Shown here: in pieces, positions 35,562 to 43,890 of the stretch | Position numbering within the stretch: the first letter of the stretch is position 1 | Layout of the letters: each line of letters opens with the position of its first letter | Assembly: GCA_936940865.1 (NCBI GenBank) | Contig: CAKZJB010000005.1 | Coordinates: 1-64,000, forward strand | Direction of reading: 5' to 3' | DNA: 64,000 nt | From: an uncultured Asticcacaulis sp. | GTDB taxonomy: Bacteria > Pseudomonadota > Alphaproteobacteria > Caulobacterales > Caulobacteraceae | Notes under the pieces: generated by a model | The model's database searches: none | Seen by the model: only the letters and a program-made list of their open reading frames with translations | Told to the model about the DNA's origin: nothing | Translations under genes and position numbers: made by a program

Positions 35562-35991
35562 GATGGCCCTCCTCTCCAAACGCATCACCGCCTTCCGTTT
35601 GCCGAACAAAGTCCTCCGCACCGCCGAAGCTCGACATCCAGTAATATTTTGGCTCGACGGGCTCGGCCATTTCGGTGATCAGCCGCCACATCAGCTTAAG
35701 CATCGGCCGCCCTTCTTCTTCCGTATATTGCCCGCTCCAGGACGTGATCGAGCCGCCCATGCGCCAGAGGGCATTGATCGAGATCAGATCGCCGACGGCC
35801 ACGCCGGAGAGATCGGCAACGTGGTGGCGGGTCGTGCCTTCATAGGTGGTGAACATGCCGGTGATGAGGCTTCCGTTCATCCTGATGTCCAGGATGGCGC
35901 CGTGCTGGCCGTCCCATTTCCCGGTGAAATCCCTCGTTTCGGGCGGCCCGTCGGAGGCATGGGCGAGTTGGATGGCCTTTTCGTGCATCAT
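35551..35991 (-). CDS. Avidin-like protein 3
   Basis: A 146-residue avidin-like protein, closest of the three to streptavidin at SITSWSGQYTEEEG and LKLMWRLITEM, with FTGKWDGQHGAILDIRMNG at the start and GAEDFVRQ near the end. The first biotin-contact asparagine is not clearly kept. It begins 12 bases after the phosphoglycerate mutase stop, so it shares the fluoride operon. Confidence 0.82.
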   Translation of the reverse strand: MMHEKAIQLAHASDGPPETRDFTGKWDGQHGAILDIRMNGSLITGMFTTYEGTTRHHVADLSGVAVGDLISINALWRMGGSITSWSGQYTEEEGRPMLKLMWRLITEMAEPVEPKYYWMSSFGGAEDFVRQTEGGDAFGEEGHHVA

Positions 35992-36003
35992 GATCGTACA
36001 CTC

Positions 36004-36723
36004 TCAAAAAACGAAGCTCTCGACCGGCAGGTCGATATGCAGATCGCGTCGGGCAAAGACGTTTTGACGGTCGTCGACGCTCAGGACGATCGGCGCCGAA
36101 TTGGCGACTTCGACCGAGGCGATGTCGGTATCCGCAATCCGGGTGAGTTCCTTCAGAAGCCCCCTCAGGCTATTGCCATGGCCCACCACCAGCACATTGC
36201 CGCCCTGGTCCAGGACGGGGACCATCTTCTCGGCATACAGTTGCTCGACCCGGACGATCGTATCGCTGAGCGACTCGGCCATCGGGAGCCGGTCCCGCGG
36301 CACATGGGCGTAGCGGCGGTCGGTGGAGAGGCATTTCGCATCGCGCGCGTCCATTTGCGGCGGACGGGCATCCAGGCTCCGACGCCAGGTGCGAACCTGG
36401 GCTTCGCCGTATTCATGCTCGATCTCGGCGCGGCTTTGACCGGTCAGGGCGCCATAGTGCCGTTCGTTCATGCGCCAGTCGGCAACGACCGGCACCCACT
36501 GTTGGTCAAGCGCGTCCAGAATGATCCACGCCGTGCGGATGGTACGCTTCAAGGCCGAGGTCACGACGAGGTCGAATTCGAACCCCTCCTTTTTAAGGAG
36601 TTCGCCGACCTCGAAGGCTTCGTCCTCGCCTTCCTTGGATAGGTCGACATCGGCCCAGCCGCTGAACCGTCCTTCGCGGTTCCAGCGGCTCTGGCCATGA
36701 CGGACAAGGACGAGGTCAGGCAT
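36004..36723 (-). CDS. gpmA: 2,3-bisphosphoglycerate-dependent phosphoglycerate mutase
   Basis: A 239-residue histidine-phosphatase enzyme interconverting 3- and 2-phosphoglycerate. The catalytic motif LVRHGQSRWN holds the phosphorylated histidine. NERHYGALTGQSRAE and VVGHGNSLRGLLK are both typical. Length is normal. It overlaps enolase by eight bases, and the product feeds enolase directly. As an extra plasmid copy under fluoride control it may support glycolysis when fluoride inhibits enolase. Confidence 0.92.
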   Translation of the reverse strand: MPDLVLVRHGQSRWNREGRFSGWADVDLSKEGEDEAFEVGELLKKEGFEFDLVVTSALKRTIRTAWIILDALDQQWVPVVADWRMNERHYGALTGQSRAEIEHEYGEAQVRTWRRSLDARPPQMDARDAKCLSTDRRYAHVPRDRLPMAESLSDTIVRVEQLYAEKMVPVLDQGGNVLVVGHGNSLRGLLKELTRIADTDIASVEVANSAPIVLSVDDRQNVFARRDLHIDLPVESFVF

Positions 36724-38020
36724 TGACCGACCCCTTCTGCCAGACCTTCAGGATGCCCGTGGGGAAGTTGGCCTTGTCGCCCAACTCGTGCTCGATTTCC
36801 AACAGGCGATTGTACTTCGCGATGCGCTCGCTGCGCGACAGCGAACCCGTCTTGATCTGGCCGCCGCCCATAGCCACGGTGAAGTCAGCCAGGAAGGTGT
36901 CTTCGGTCTCACCCGAGCGATGGCTGACGACGTAATTCCATCCGGCGAAACGGCAGAGTTCAATGGCCTCGATGGTCTCGGTCACCGTACCGATCTGGTT
37001 GAGCTTGATCAGGACGGCATTGGTCGCCTCCTTGTCAATGCCCTTCTGTATGAACTTGGTATTGGTGACGTAGAGGTCGTCTCCGACGATCTGCGTGTGG
37101 CCGCCCTGCAGAACGGTCTGGGCGACAAAGGCCTTCCAGTCGTTCTCCTCAAAGCCGTCTTCGATCGAGACGATCGGATACCGCTGAACCCAATCCTGGT
37201 AGATCGACAAAAGCTCGTCGGCCTCCAGCAATTTGCCCTGGGCGGCCTGAAGTTCGTACTTGCCATCCTTGAAGAAGGACGTCGCCGCCGGATCGAGCGC
37301 AATCGCCACATCGTCGCCCGCACGCAGGCCGGCCGCGCCGATCGCTTCCACGATCAGATCGCAGGCTTCGTCATTGGATTTGAGGTCGGGCGCGAAACCC
37401 CCTTCGTCGCCCACCGAAGTGGCATAGCCCTTCTTGTGCAGGATGCGCTTCAAGGCGTGGAACACATCCGCGCCATATTGCATGGCCTGGCTGAAGCTTT
37501 CGGCCCCGACCGGCATGATCATGAATTCCTGGAAGTCCACGCTATTGTCGGCGTGCTTGCCGCCATTGAGGATGTTCATCATCGGCACCGGCAGGCGGGC
37601 GCCAAAGTCGCGGTCAAGATAGCGGTAAAGCGGATAGCCTTCGCATTTGGCCGCCGCCACCGCGGTGGCCATCGACACACTGAGGATGGCGTTGGCGCCC
37701 AGCCGGGCCTTGTTCGGCGTGCCGTCGAGTTCGATCATCGTCCGGTCGATGATCTCCTGCCCGGTCGAATCCATGCCCTTCAGCGCCGGCGCAATCTGAT
37801 GCGTGACGTTTTCGATGGCCTTCAGCACGCCTTTGCCGCCGAAGCGTGACGGGTCCCCGTCACGCAGTTCGACCGCCTCGTTTTCACCGGTCGAGGCGCC
37901 CGATGGGACGGTGGCGACACCGACCGTGCCGTCTTCAAGGTGGACCCATGTCCGGATCGTCGGGAAGCCCCGCGAGTCGAGGACTTCCAGGGAACGGATG
38001 GATTTGATGCGGCTAACCAT
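36716..38020 (-). CDS. eno: Enolase
   Basis: A 434-residue enolase converting 2-phosphoglycerate to phosphoenolpyruvate. The signature VSHRSGETEDTFLADF, metal-binding SIEDGF and DEGGFAPDL, and PSGASTGENEA are intact. ATG at 38020 (MVSRIKSIRSLEVLDSRG) is the true start; the frame opens further upstream inside ppa. Fluoride with phosphate is a classic enolase inhibitor, so a riboswitch-induced extra copy makes sense. Overlaps ppa and gpmA by eight bases each. Confidence 0.96.
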   Translation of the reverse strand: MVSRIKSIRSLEVLDSRGFPTIRTWVHLEDGTVGVATVPSGASTGENEAVELRDGDPSRFGGKGVLKAIENVTHQIAPALKGMDSTGQEIIDRTMIELDGTPNKARLGANAILSVSMATAVAAAKCEGYPLYRYLDRDFGARLPVPMMNILNGGKHADNSVDFQEFMIMPVGAESFSQAMQYGADVFHALKRILHKKGYATSVGDEGGFAPDLKSNDEACDLIVEAIGAAGLRAGDDVAIALDPAATSFFKDGKYELQAAQGKLLEADELLSIYQDWVQRYPIVSIEDGFEENDWKAFVAQTVLQGGHTQIVGDDLYVTNTKFIQKGIDKEATNAVLIKLNQIGTVTETIEAIELCRFAGWNYVVSHRSGETEDTFLADFTVAMGGGQIKTGSLSRSERIAKYNRLLEIEHELGDKANFPTGILKVWQKGSVNA

Positions 38021-38558
38021 GTTTTGCGTGCTCCAGGGACGCGAGTTGAATGGAATCAAGGACGAGATTGCGGGCGGCCTCGGCGCCGACCCAGCCGGTG
38101 ATTTCGACCCACTTGCCTTCTTCCAGGTCCTTGTAGTGCTTGAAGAAGTGCGCGATCTGATCGAGCAGGATCTGCGGCAGGTCGTGGTGATCGCGGACGT
38201 TACGATAATAGGGGTGCAGCCGGTCGATCGGGACGGCCAGGATCTTTTCGTCCTTTCCATGCTCGTCCTCCATCAGAAGCGCGCCGACCGGTCGTGAGCG
38301 TACGACCGATCCCGATGCAACCGGCTGCTGGCAGACCACGAGCACATCGCAAGGGTCGCCATCCGCGGACAACGTGTTGGGGATAAACCCGTAGTTCGCG
38401 GGATAGAACATCGAGGTGTGCAGGAAGCGATCGACGAACATGGCGCCGGACGCCTTGTCCATCTCGTACTTCACGGGGCTTCCGCCCTGCGCAATCTCGA
38501 TGATGACGTTGATATCGTCCGGCGGATTGACCCCGGCCGGAATTTTACTGAGATCCAT
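38013..38558 (-). CDS. ppa: Inorganic pyrophosphatase (family I)
   Basis: A 181-residue family I soluble pyrophosphatase hydrolysing PPi. The metal-binding signature DGDPCDVLVV is present with the usual FYPANYGFIPNTL segment. Fluoride strongly inhibits this enzyme class, which explains a copy in the island. It is followed by enolase with an eight-base overlap and lies 115 bases after the DUF190 gene. Confidence 0.95.
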   Translation of the reverse strand: MDLSKIPAGVNPPDDINVIIEIAQGGSPVKYEMDKASGAMFVDRFLHTSMFYPANYGFIPNTLSADGDPCDVLVVCQQPVASGSVVRSRPVGALLMEDEHGKDEKILAVPIDRLHPYYRNVRDHHDLPQILLDQIAHFFKHYKDLEEGKWVEITGWVGAEAARNLVLDSIQLASLEHAKHG

Positions 38559-38673
38559 AACTCGTCCTCACAACGACAGAAAAATGGGTGAGTCCGCACG
38601 GAGCATGACCCCGTACCCGGCCGGGAAACACAGGAGCCGGGTCAACCTGAGGTGGGGAAGGCGGACTCATGAC

Positions 38674-39030
38674 TTAGTGCTGATCGCCCTCCTCCCACTG
38701 CCCGGTCGGGATGATCGTCAGCTTCTCGATGGTGACCAGCGTTCCTTTGACGGCGGGCCTGATATCGTTCACGAAGGCGCGCAGCTTTTCCTCGTCGTCG
38801 ATGATCTCGACGATCATCGGCAGGTCGGTCGAAAGACGCAGGATGGTGGCATTGTGAACCTGGCTGGAATGCCCGTAGCCAAGCGGACTGCGCAGGACCG
38901 TGGCGCCGGCGATGCCGGCCTCCTTGGCCTTCAGTACCAGCCATTCGAACAGGGGCTTGCCCTTATATTTATCGCGCTCGCCAACATAGATGCGAAGCAG
39001 GGACGCCTGGTCTGTTAACCGCGTGCTCAT
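38674..39030 (-). CDS. DUF190 family protein
   Basis: A 118-residue DUF190 protein (LLRIYVGERDKYKGKPLFEW, then AGATVLRSPLGYGHSSQVH and IVEIIDDEEKLRAFV). The fold is ferredoxin-like, similar to PII regulators. DUF190 genes are often next to crcB, and here the start overlaps crcB by four bases. A second DUF190 domain is fused to the CLC antiporter at 52919-54790. A role in sensing or gating fluoride export is inferred. Confidence 0.88.
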   Translation of the reverse strand: MSTRLTDQASLLRIYVGERDKYKGKPLFEWLVLKAKEAGIAGATVLRSPLGYGHSSQVHNATILRLSTDLPMIVEIIDDEEKLRAFVNDIRPAVKGTLVTIEKLTIIPTGQWEEGDQH

Positions 39031-39431
39031 AGCTTAAGTCCTTGCGCTTGATTGATGAGGGAGGCCGCGAGGAAGCCCAGCCAGACCCCGACCAGGCACA
39101 TCACCAGGGACAGCCCGCAATTCCAGCCGGCCGCGCCCAGTTCGCCATTGCGAGCAAGGTTCAACGTCTGAAGGCTAAAGGACGAGAACGTCGTGTAGCC
39201 ACCGCAGATGCCGATCATGACAAAGGTGCGGAAATCGGCGGGGACGATCAACTTGCCGTCGGTGCCGGTCAGCGTGGCGAAGAAGCCAATGAAGATCGAA
39301 CCGGTAATATTGATGATCAGTGTCCCCCAAGGGAAAGTCTCCCCCCAGGTCGATGCGACCAGGCCCGATAGCCAGAACCGTAAAACGGTACCTGCAAAGC
39401 CACCAAGGCCAACCCATAGATAAAGCAGCAT
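39027..39431 (-). CDS. crcB: CrcB/Fluc fluoride channel
   Basis: A 134-residue four-helix membrane protein that exports fluoride as a dual-topology dimer. Key segments are GGFAGTVLRFWLSG, GTLIINITGSIFIGFFATL and GGYTTFSSFSLQTLNL, with the phenylalanine and asparagine positions of the pore kept. It is in the operon behind riboswitch 1 after cfa. Confidence 0.95.
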   Translation of the reverse strand: MLLYLWVGLGGFAGTVLRFWLSGLVASTWGETFPWGTLIINITGSIFIGFFATLTGTDGKLIVPADFRTFVMIGICGGYTTFSSFSLQTLNLARNGELGAAGWNCGLSLVMCLVGVWLGFLAASLINQAQGLKL

Positions 39432-39499
39432 GATTGTGTCTCCCGGTTAAATGAAAAGAAGCGTCGGACGGCCACCTCCAGCAGCCCGCGCCATGAACC

Positions 39500-40777
39500 T
39501 CAGTTTTTCGCCTCCACATTGCGTTGTGCCGCCACGAGTTCGGCTTGCATCACACTCGTCCGAAGCGTTGCGAAAGCGGCGATGCAGGAACTCAGATAAA
39601 GCCGCCACAGGCGGATGAACGGTTCGTCGTGGCCTTGGGCTCGGACGGCGTCGAGATTTGCCTCGAACCGCGAAAGCCAGCACTGGAACGTCTTTTTGTA
39701 ATCGAGGCCGAAGGCGAACTGTTCCTTGCAAGCCAGTCCCGCTTCCTCGGCGCGCTGCCGGAAGACCTCGGCGGATGGCAGATCACCGGCCGGAGAAATG
39801 TACGTCGCCGTGAAATCCGGCCGGGCTTGGCCAACGGGCAGAACATCATCCTGGACGAAGATGGATTGGATAAGGGCGCGGCCGGACGGCTTCAGCCGCC
39901 GGCGAACCTGACGCAGAAATTGCACCCAATTTTCAGCGCCGAGGTGCTCGAACAGGCCGATCGACACGACATGATCGAAGGTACCGTGGACGTCACGATA
40001 ATCCTTCACCAGGATGTGCACCCGGTCGGACAGATGGGCCGCCTCGATGCGTTCGACAGCAAAGTCCGCCTGCTGGTGGGAAAGCGTCACGGCCGTCACC
40101 TTGAGACCGAGGCGGGCGGCCGCTTCGGCAAAGCCGCCCCAACCGCAACCGATCTCCAGCACGTGATCGCCGGCCTTCGCGCCCAGCTTCTTGAGGATGC
40201 GGCGATACTTGGCGGCCTGGGCTTCTTCGAGGGACCGGAGCGGATCGTCATCGAACAACGCAGATGAATACGTCATCCCTTCATCGAGCCAAAGCGCGTA
40301 AAAGTCGTTGTTGAGTTCGTAGTGCGCGCCAGCGACCTTTCGGCGCCCAGCCAGATTTCCGTGGACGGCATGGCGCACGGCAATCCAGAACGAATACCAG
40401 AACCGGCCATGGATATAATGCTGAAGCGCCTTTTCGTTCCGAAGGAAAAAGGCGATGAGATCAGCGAGGTTGCCGGTTTCAATCCGCCCATCGACATAGG
40501 CGTCGGCAAAGCCGATCTGACCGCGATGGATGATCGCATCGACCGCCTTCCAGTCGCGGATCTCCAGCTGAGCGCTTTCTCCTGGCAACCTGCCCTTGAA
40601 CGAAATCACCTTTCCGTCCGGCAGTTCCACCCGCAAGCGGCCGAATCGAATCCGGCGCAAAGCTCTCACCAAAGCCTTTTGAGGCGCGGTGAGCGGCATA
40701 GCCACGGGTTCGGGATGCCACGCACGCAAGTGCTCGGCAATCGGACCGGCAACAAAACGAATGATTTCACCCGGCAT
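39500..40777 (-). CDS. cfa: Cyclopropane-fatty-acyl-phospholipid synthase 1
   Basis: A 425-residue SAM-dependent enzyme that adds a methylene bridge to unsaturated phospholipid acyl chains. The SAM site is VLEIGCGWGGFAEAAARLG and SIGLFEHLGAENW and the substrate motifs DEGMTYSSALF follow the family. ATG 40777 (MPGEIIRFV) is chosen because the other two paralogues start likewise; a start at 40792 is possible. It heads the fluoride operon, directly behind riboswitch 1, and is followed by crcB. Confidence 0.92.
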   Translation of the reverse strand: MPGEIIRFVAGPIAEHLRAWHPEPVAMPLTAPQKALVRALRRIRFGRLRVELPDGKVISFKGRLPGESAQLEIRDWKAVDAIIHRGQIGFADAYVDGRIETGNLADLIAFFLRNEKALQHYIHGRFWYSFWIAVRHAVHGNLAGRRKVAGAHYELNNDFYALWLDEGMTYSSALFDDDPLRSLEEAQAAKYRRILKKLGAKAGDHVLEIGCGWGGFAEAAARLGLKVTAVTLSHQQADFAVERIEAAHLSDRVHILVKDYRDVHGTFDHVVSIGLFEHLGAENWVQFLRQVRRRLKPSGRALIQSIFVQDDVLPVGQARPDFTATYISPAGDLPSAEVFRQRAEEAGLACKEQFAFGLDYKKTFQCWLSRFEANLDAVRAQGHDEPFIRLWRLYLSSCIAAFATLRTSVMQAELVAAQRNVEAKN

Positions 40778-40832
40778 GGGCCTGTCCCTCAATGTCTGAC
40801 GTCCGAAGACCTGTGTTCAGCGCTGAGGAGAC

Positions 40833-40872
40833 ATAAAAATACTCCTGTAGCGCCGGTTGCGCGTACAGGAGT
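40833..40872 (-). terminator. Riboswitch 1 terminator
   Basis: Minus-sense stem ACTCCTGTA/TACAGGAGT with GCG/CGC inside, followed by TATTTTTA. The 5' strand of the stem overlaps the 3' end of the aptamer, so ligand binding should block termination. Confidence 0.8.
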
Positions 40873-40915
40873 CATCAGCCCGTGAGGGCGGTTAAAGGGA
40901 AACTCCATTCCCGGG
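40862..40915 (-). promoter_or_regulatory. Fluoride riboswitch 1
   Basis: Minus-sense sequence reads GGGAATGGAGTTTCCC, TTTAACCGCC, CTCACGG, GCTGATGACTCCTG. This matches the crcB-motif fluoride aptamer: the AUGG near the start, the AACCGCC core and the CUGAUGACUCCU end with GGAGU/ACUCC pairing. It overlaps an intrinsic terminator and controls cfa-crcB and downstream genes. Confidence 0.92.
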
Positions 40916-41163
40916 CTAGATGGTAGCACCGCGCGGACGCGACCGTCAACATCACAATTGCCCCTCTTCCCCTTTAAAAAATAAGGAGTTGGTAAAGACG
41001 AAACGGTAACCGCAAGGCGACGGGAGCTTGGACGGAACGCTTCGAGCAGGCCCAGGCTTACGGCCAAGCCGGCCCAAATTACTGGCGACATCATGAGATC
41101 TTCCATTTGCTGAACACGGGTATAGGGCCGCCTTTTGGCGACCCGCTCGGCGGGGCGCCCGGA

Positions 41164-42438
41164 TCAGGTTTCGGGATCGAAACCGGTGACGACCAATTCG
41201 GCTTGCATGACGCCCGTGCGCTGGGTGGCGAAGGCTGCGATGCAGGCCGTCAAGTAAAGTCGCCAAAGCCGGATGAAGCGCTCATCATGCCCCTGGGTCC
41301 GCACCGCATCGAGCTGACCCTCGAAGCGCGCCAGCCAGTTCTCAAGCGTGCGCTTGTAGTCCATGCCGAACTTGAACTGCTCCTTGCAGGTCAGGCCCGC
41401 CCTCTCGGCGTATTGTTTGAACGCTTCAGGCGAGGGCAACTGACCGCCGGGGAAGATGTAAAGCTCGATGAAGCCGGGCTTGTTGCGGGCGCTGTGCAGG
41501 AATTCGTCCTGCGTATAGATCGACTGGATCATGGCGCGGCCGTAGGGCTTCAGCTTGCTTTTCACCTGGCGGAAGTATTCCGACCAGTGATCGGCGCCGA
41601 CGTGTTCGAACATGCCGATCGAGACGATATGATCGAACGTCCCGCCAATGTCGCGATAATCCATCACGCGGATATCGACGCAGTTCGACAGGTTGGCTTT
41701 GCGCATCCGCTCGATGGCGTAATCGGCCTGCGGTTTCGACAGTGTGACACCCGTGACCTTCAGGCCGCGGTTGGCTGCGGCTTCCGCGAACCCGCCCCAG
41801 CCACAGCCGATTTCCAGGATATGATCACCCGGCTCGGCGCCCAGCTTGTCAAGAATGCGCCGGTACTTGGCGGCCTGGGCCTCTTCGAGAGTCCGGTCGG
41901 CTTCGTTCCCGAAGATCGCCGACGAATAGGTCATGCTCCTGTCCAACCACAGGGCGTAGAAGTCGTTGCCGAGGTCGTAGTGCGCGGCGACGTTCTTGCG
42001 GCTGCCGGCCTTGCTATTGGCCCGCAAGGCGTAGCGAACAGCAAGCCAAGCCGAATACCAGAACTTGCCGTGGAAGTATTTTTCGATGGCGCGCTCATTG
42101 CGCAGGAAGAAGGCGACGAGCTTGGCGAGATCGGGGCTGTCTAAAAGACCATCGATGTAGGCATCGGCAAAGCCAAGTTGTCCACGCGATATGATCTCGT
42201 CCAGGGCCTTCCAGTCGCGGATTTCAAGCTCGGCATGATCGCCCGGGTGACCACCCCTGAAATTAAAGACCTTGCCTTCCGGTAGCACGAGACGAAGGGC
42301 GCCGTATTCCGTGGCGCTGAGCGCCTTCACCAGGGCCTTGCGCGCGCCGGTAAGATTGAACGGCTCCGGCGGCCTCTGCGACGAACGCCTCGGCTCGGCG
42401 GTCGGATCGGAAACCAGATCGGCAATTTCACCAGACAT
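41164..42438 (-). CDS. cfa: Cyclopropane-fatty-acyl-phospholipid synthase 2
   Basis: A 424-residue paralogue of the enzyme at 39500 with the same SAM motif (ILEIGCGWGGFAEAAANRG) and active-site segments (DRSMTYSSAIFGNE, SIGMFEHVGADHW). ATG 42438 is preceded by GGGAGAG and begins MSGEIADLVSD like its paralogues; the frame opens further upstream through riboswitch 2. It appears to be a single-gene unit. The gene downstream on this strand is cfa1 with its own riboswitch. Confidence 0.92.
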   Translation of the reverse strand: MSGEIADLVSDPTAEPRRSSQRPPEPFNLTGARKALVKALSATEYGALRLVLPEGKVFNFRGGHPGDHAELEIRDWKALDEIISRGQLGFADAYIDGLLDSPDLAKLVAFFLRNERAIEKYFHGKFWYSAWLAVRYALRANSKAGSRKNVAAHYDLGNDFYALWLDRSMTYSSAIFGNEADRTLEEAQAAKYRRILDKLGAEPGDHILEIGCGWGGFAEAAANRGLKVTGVTLSKPQADYAIERMRKANLSNCVDIRVMDYRDIGGTFDHIVSIGMFEHVGADHWSEYFRQVKSKLKPYGRAMIQSIYTQDEFLHSARNKPGFIELYIFPGGQLPSPEAFKQYAERAGLTCKEQFKFGMDYKRTLENWLARFEGQLDAVRTQGHDERFIRLWRLYLTACIAAFATQRTGVMQAELVVTGFDPET

Positions 42439-42499
42439 ACGTCTCTCCCAGTCCAAAAGGTCCAAAGACCGAATTCTGGCGCTAACGGGAGGTATAGAT

Positions 42500-42572
42500 A
42501 CTCCTGTAGCGCCGGTTGCGCGTACAGGAGTCATCAGCCCTGAGGGCGGTTAAAGGGAGAACTCCATTCCCT
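42500..42572 (-). promoter_or_regulatory. Fluoride riboswitch 2
   Basis: Minus-sense GGGAATGGAGTTCTCCC, AACCGCCCTCAGGGC, TGATGACTCCTG repeats the aptamer of copies 1 and 3 almost exactly. The downstream hairpin CTCCTGTA/TACAGGAG is kept, but the following T-run is TATCTATACC rather than TATTTTTATG, so termination may be weak. Confidence 0.92.
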
Positions 42573-42944
42573 ATGTTGCAGACGCTAGCATTTGCCCAAT
42601 TTAATCGTCAACCGCTCAAATCCACTTTTTGAGAAGAAACCGATAAGGATTTTTTTCATCTGGGGTCCACTTCGCACCTGCCCCTTCGATTCCAAAGGCG
42701 CTTGCGAAGTGAGGATCACTCACGACCGCGACATTCGGTCGCACGGCGTCAAAAGGGGCCCGACCTCCGGTGAGGTGAGATAGCTGGCCTGCACGCTTGA
42801 AAGAGATAGGAGCCGTGAAGGTCGTCCTTCGGAGCACAGCCACTGATACTGGCACGCTCCCGTCGAGACCTGTGCTATATGGGGCTGTCTCGCAATGTGC
42901 TTCCCAACAAGCATGCGATCGCCCCAGGCATGTGAATCAACCCT
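42573..42944. other. Divergent promoter gap between cfa2 and the HNH gene
   Basis: No gene is supported in this 372-base gap; it should hold the cfa2 promoter on the minus strand and the promoter of the HNH gene on the plus strand. Confidence 0.4.
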
Positions 42945-43778
42945 ATGTCCAATGCTCCCCCAAGCCAAAGCTGCGTCTTTTGCGGCTCCACGGAGAAAAA
43001 GACCCACGAACACATTTGGGGCGACTGGTTGAAGGACTATGTTCCAGGCCGCCTGTCCAAGCATGGATACTCTTTCCAAGAGATCGACCGCCCTGGGCAA
43101 ACGATTCCACCTAGCCACCGTATCAGAGCTGGAGACCCGTTGAACTCGCAGGTCAAAATAGTCTGCGCGAAGTGCAACAACGGATGGCTGAGCCGAATTC
43201 AGCAGGAGACAAAACCCATTTTAGGGCCCCTCACCCAAGGCCAACCGGCAGTGCTGGGCCGCGAAGCTCAGGAAAAGCTCGCGACCTGGATTACCATGGC
43301 GACCATCACGGCCGAGTACCTGAACTATAATCCTCGGCTGGTGACGACGACGCAGGACCAGCGGCAACAATTCATGGAGACCGGCAAACCACTGATTGGC
43401 TCGCGAATTTGGCTTGGATATTGGGAGCCGAACCGGCTGGCGCAGCAATGGCTACACACCTCCATTGCTGTTTACGATGAAGCTGAGCTACCAAATGTAA
43501 CTCATTACGATGGCGCGCCTCAAACCAATACGCAGGTCACAACGGTCCGGCTGGGTAAGCTTTTATTCCACGTGATGAGTTCAACCGACCCACGGAATAT
43601 TTCTCAATGGGATTGGCGAGATGACCCGCGCGCGCGGCGGCTTCTTTTCCCGCTTTGGCCGATCCGACACCAGTTAATCGCCTGGCCAATAAATGGAATG
43701 CTGGATTGGGATGTCTCGCGAATATCGCAAGCGTATATCCGTCGGCTCGATGCAATCGCGACAGCGCTAGGCGACTAA
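42945..43778 (+). CDS. HNH-endonuclease-like zinc-knuckle protein
   Basis: A 277-residue protein with two Cys pairs, CVFCG near residue 10 and CAKCNNGW near residue 74, bracketing EHIWGDWLKDY. This is the arrangement of a family of HNH-like proteins with zinc-binding pairs, where His in KTHEHIWGDW and Asn in CNNGW may serve catalysis. The rest is unrecognised. Plasmid and phage genomes often carry such genes; a nuclease function is plausible but unproven. Confidence 0.65.
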   Translation: MSNAPPSQSCVFCGSTEKKTHEHIWGDWLKDYVPGRLSKHGYSFQEIDRPGQTIPPSHRIRAGDPLNSQVKIVCAKCNNGWLSRIQQETKPILGPLTQGQPAVLGREAQEKLATWITMATITAEYLNYNPRLVTTTQDQRQQFMETGKPLIGSRIWLGYWEPNRLAQQWLHTSIAVYDEAELPNVTHYDGAPQTNTQVTTVRLGKLLFHVMSSTDPRNISQWDWRDDPRARRLLFPLWPIRHQLIAWPINGMLDWDVSRISQAYIRRLDAIATALGD

Positions 43779-43890
43779 CTTGCCTGTCGAAGGTTTGCAC
43801 CCATAAATCGGGCTGGGATTTAACCGGCTTCTTTTACAACGGGGCCGGAACAGAATTGCGAATTTGCCGACGCGTTCGGACACTCTGCCT

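Noticed and set aside
35524-36642. Long plus-strand frame opposite gpmA and avidin-like 3
   Set aside because: Antisense shadow of well-supported genes.
36788-37849. Long plus-strand frame opposite enolase
   Set aside because: It is the antisense shadow of a clear enolase gene in GC-rich DNA and has no family resemblance.
40789-41106. 105-residue minus-strand frame upstream of cfa1
   Set aside because: It runs through riboswitch 1 and its terminator, and the peptide has no protein-like features.
41107-42144. Long plus-strand frame opposite cfa2
   Set aside because: Shadow of the CFA synthase; similar frames oppose the other two copies for the same reason.
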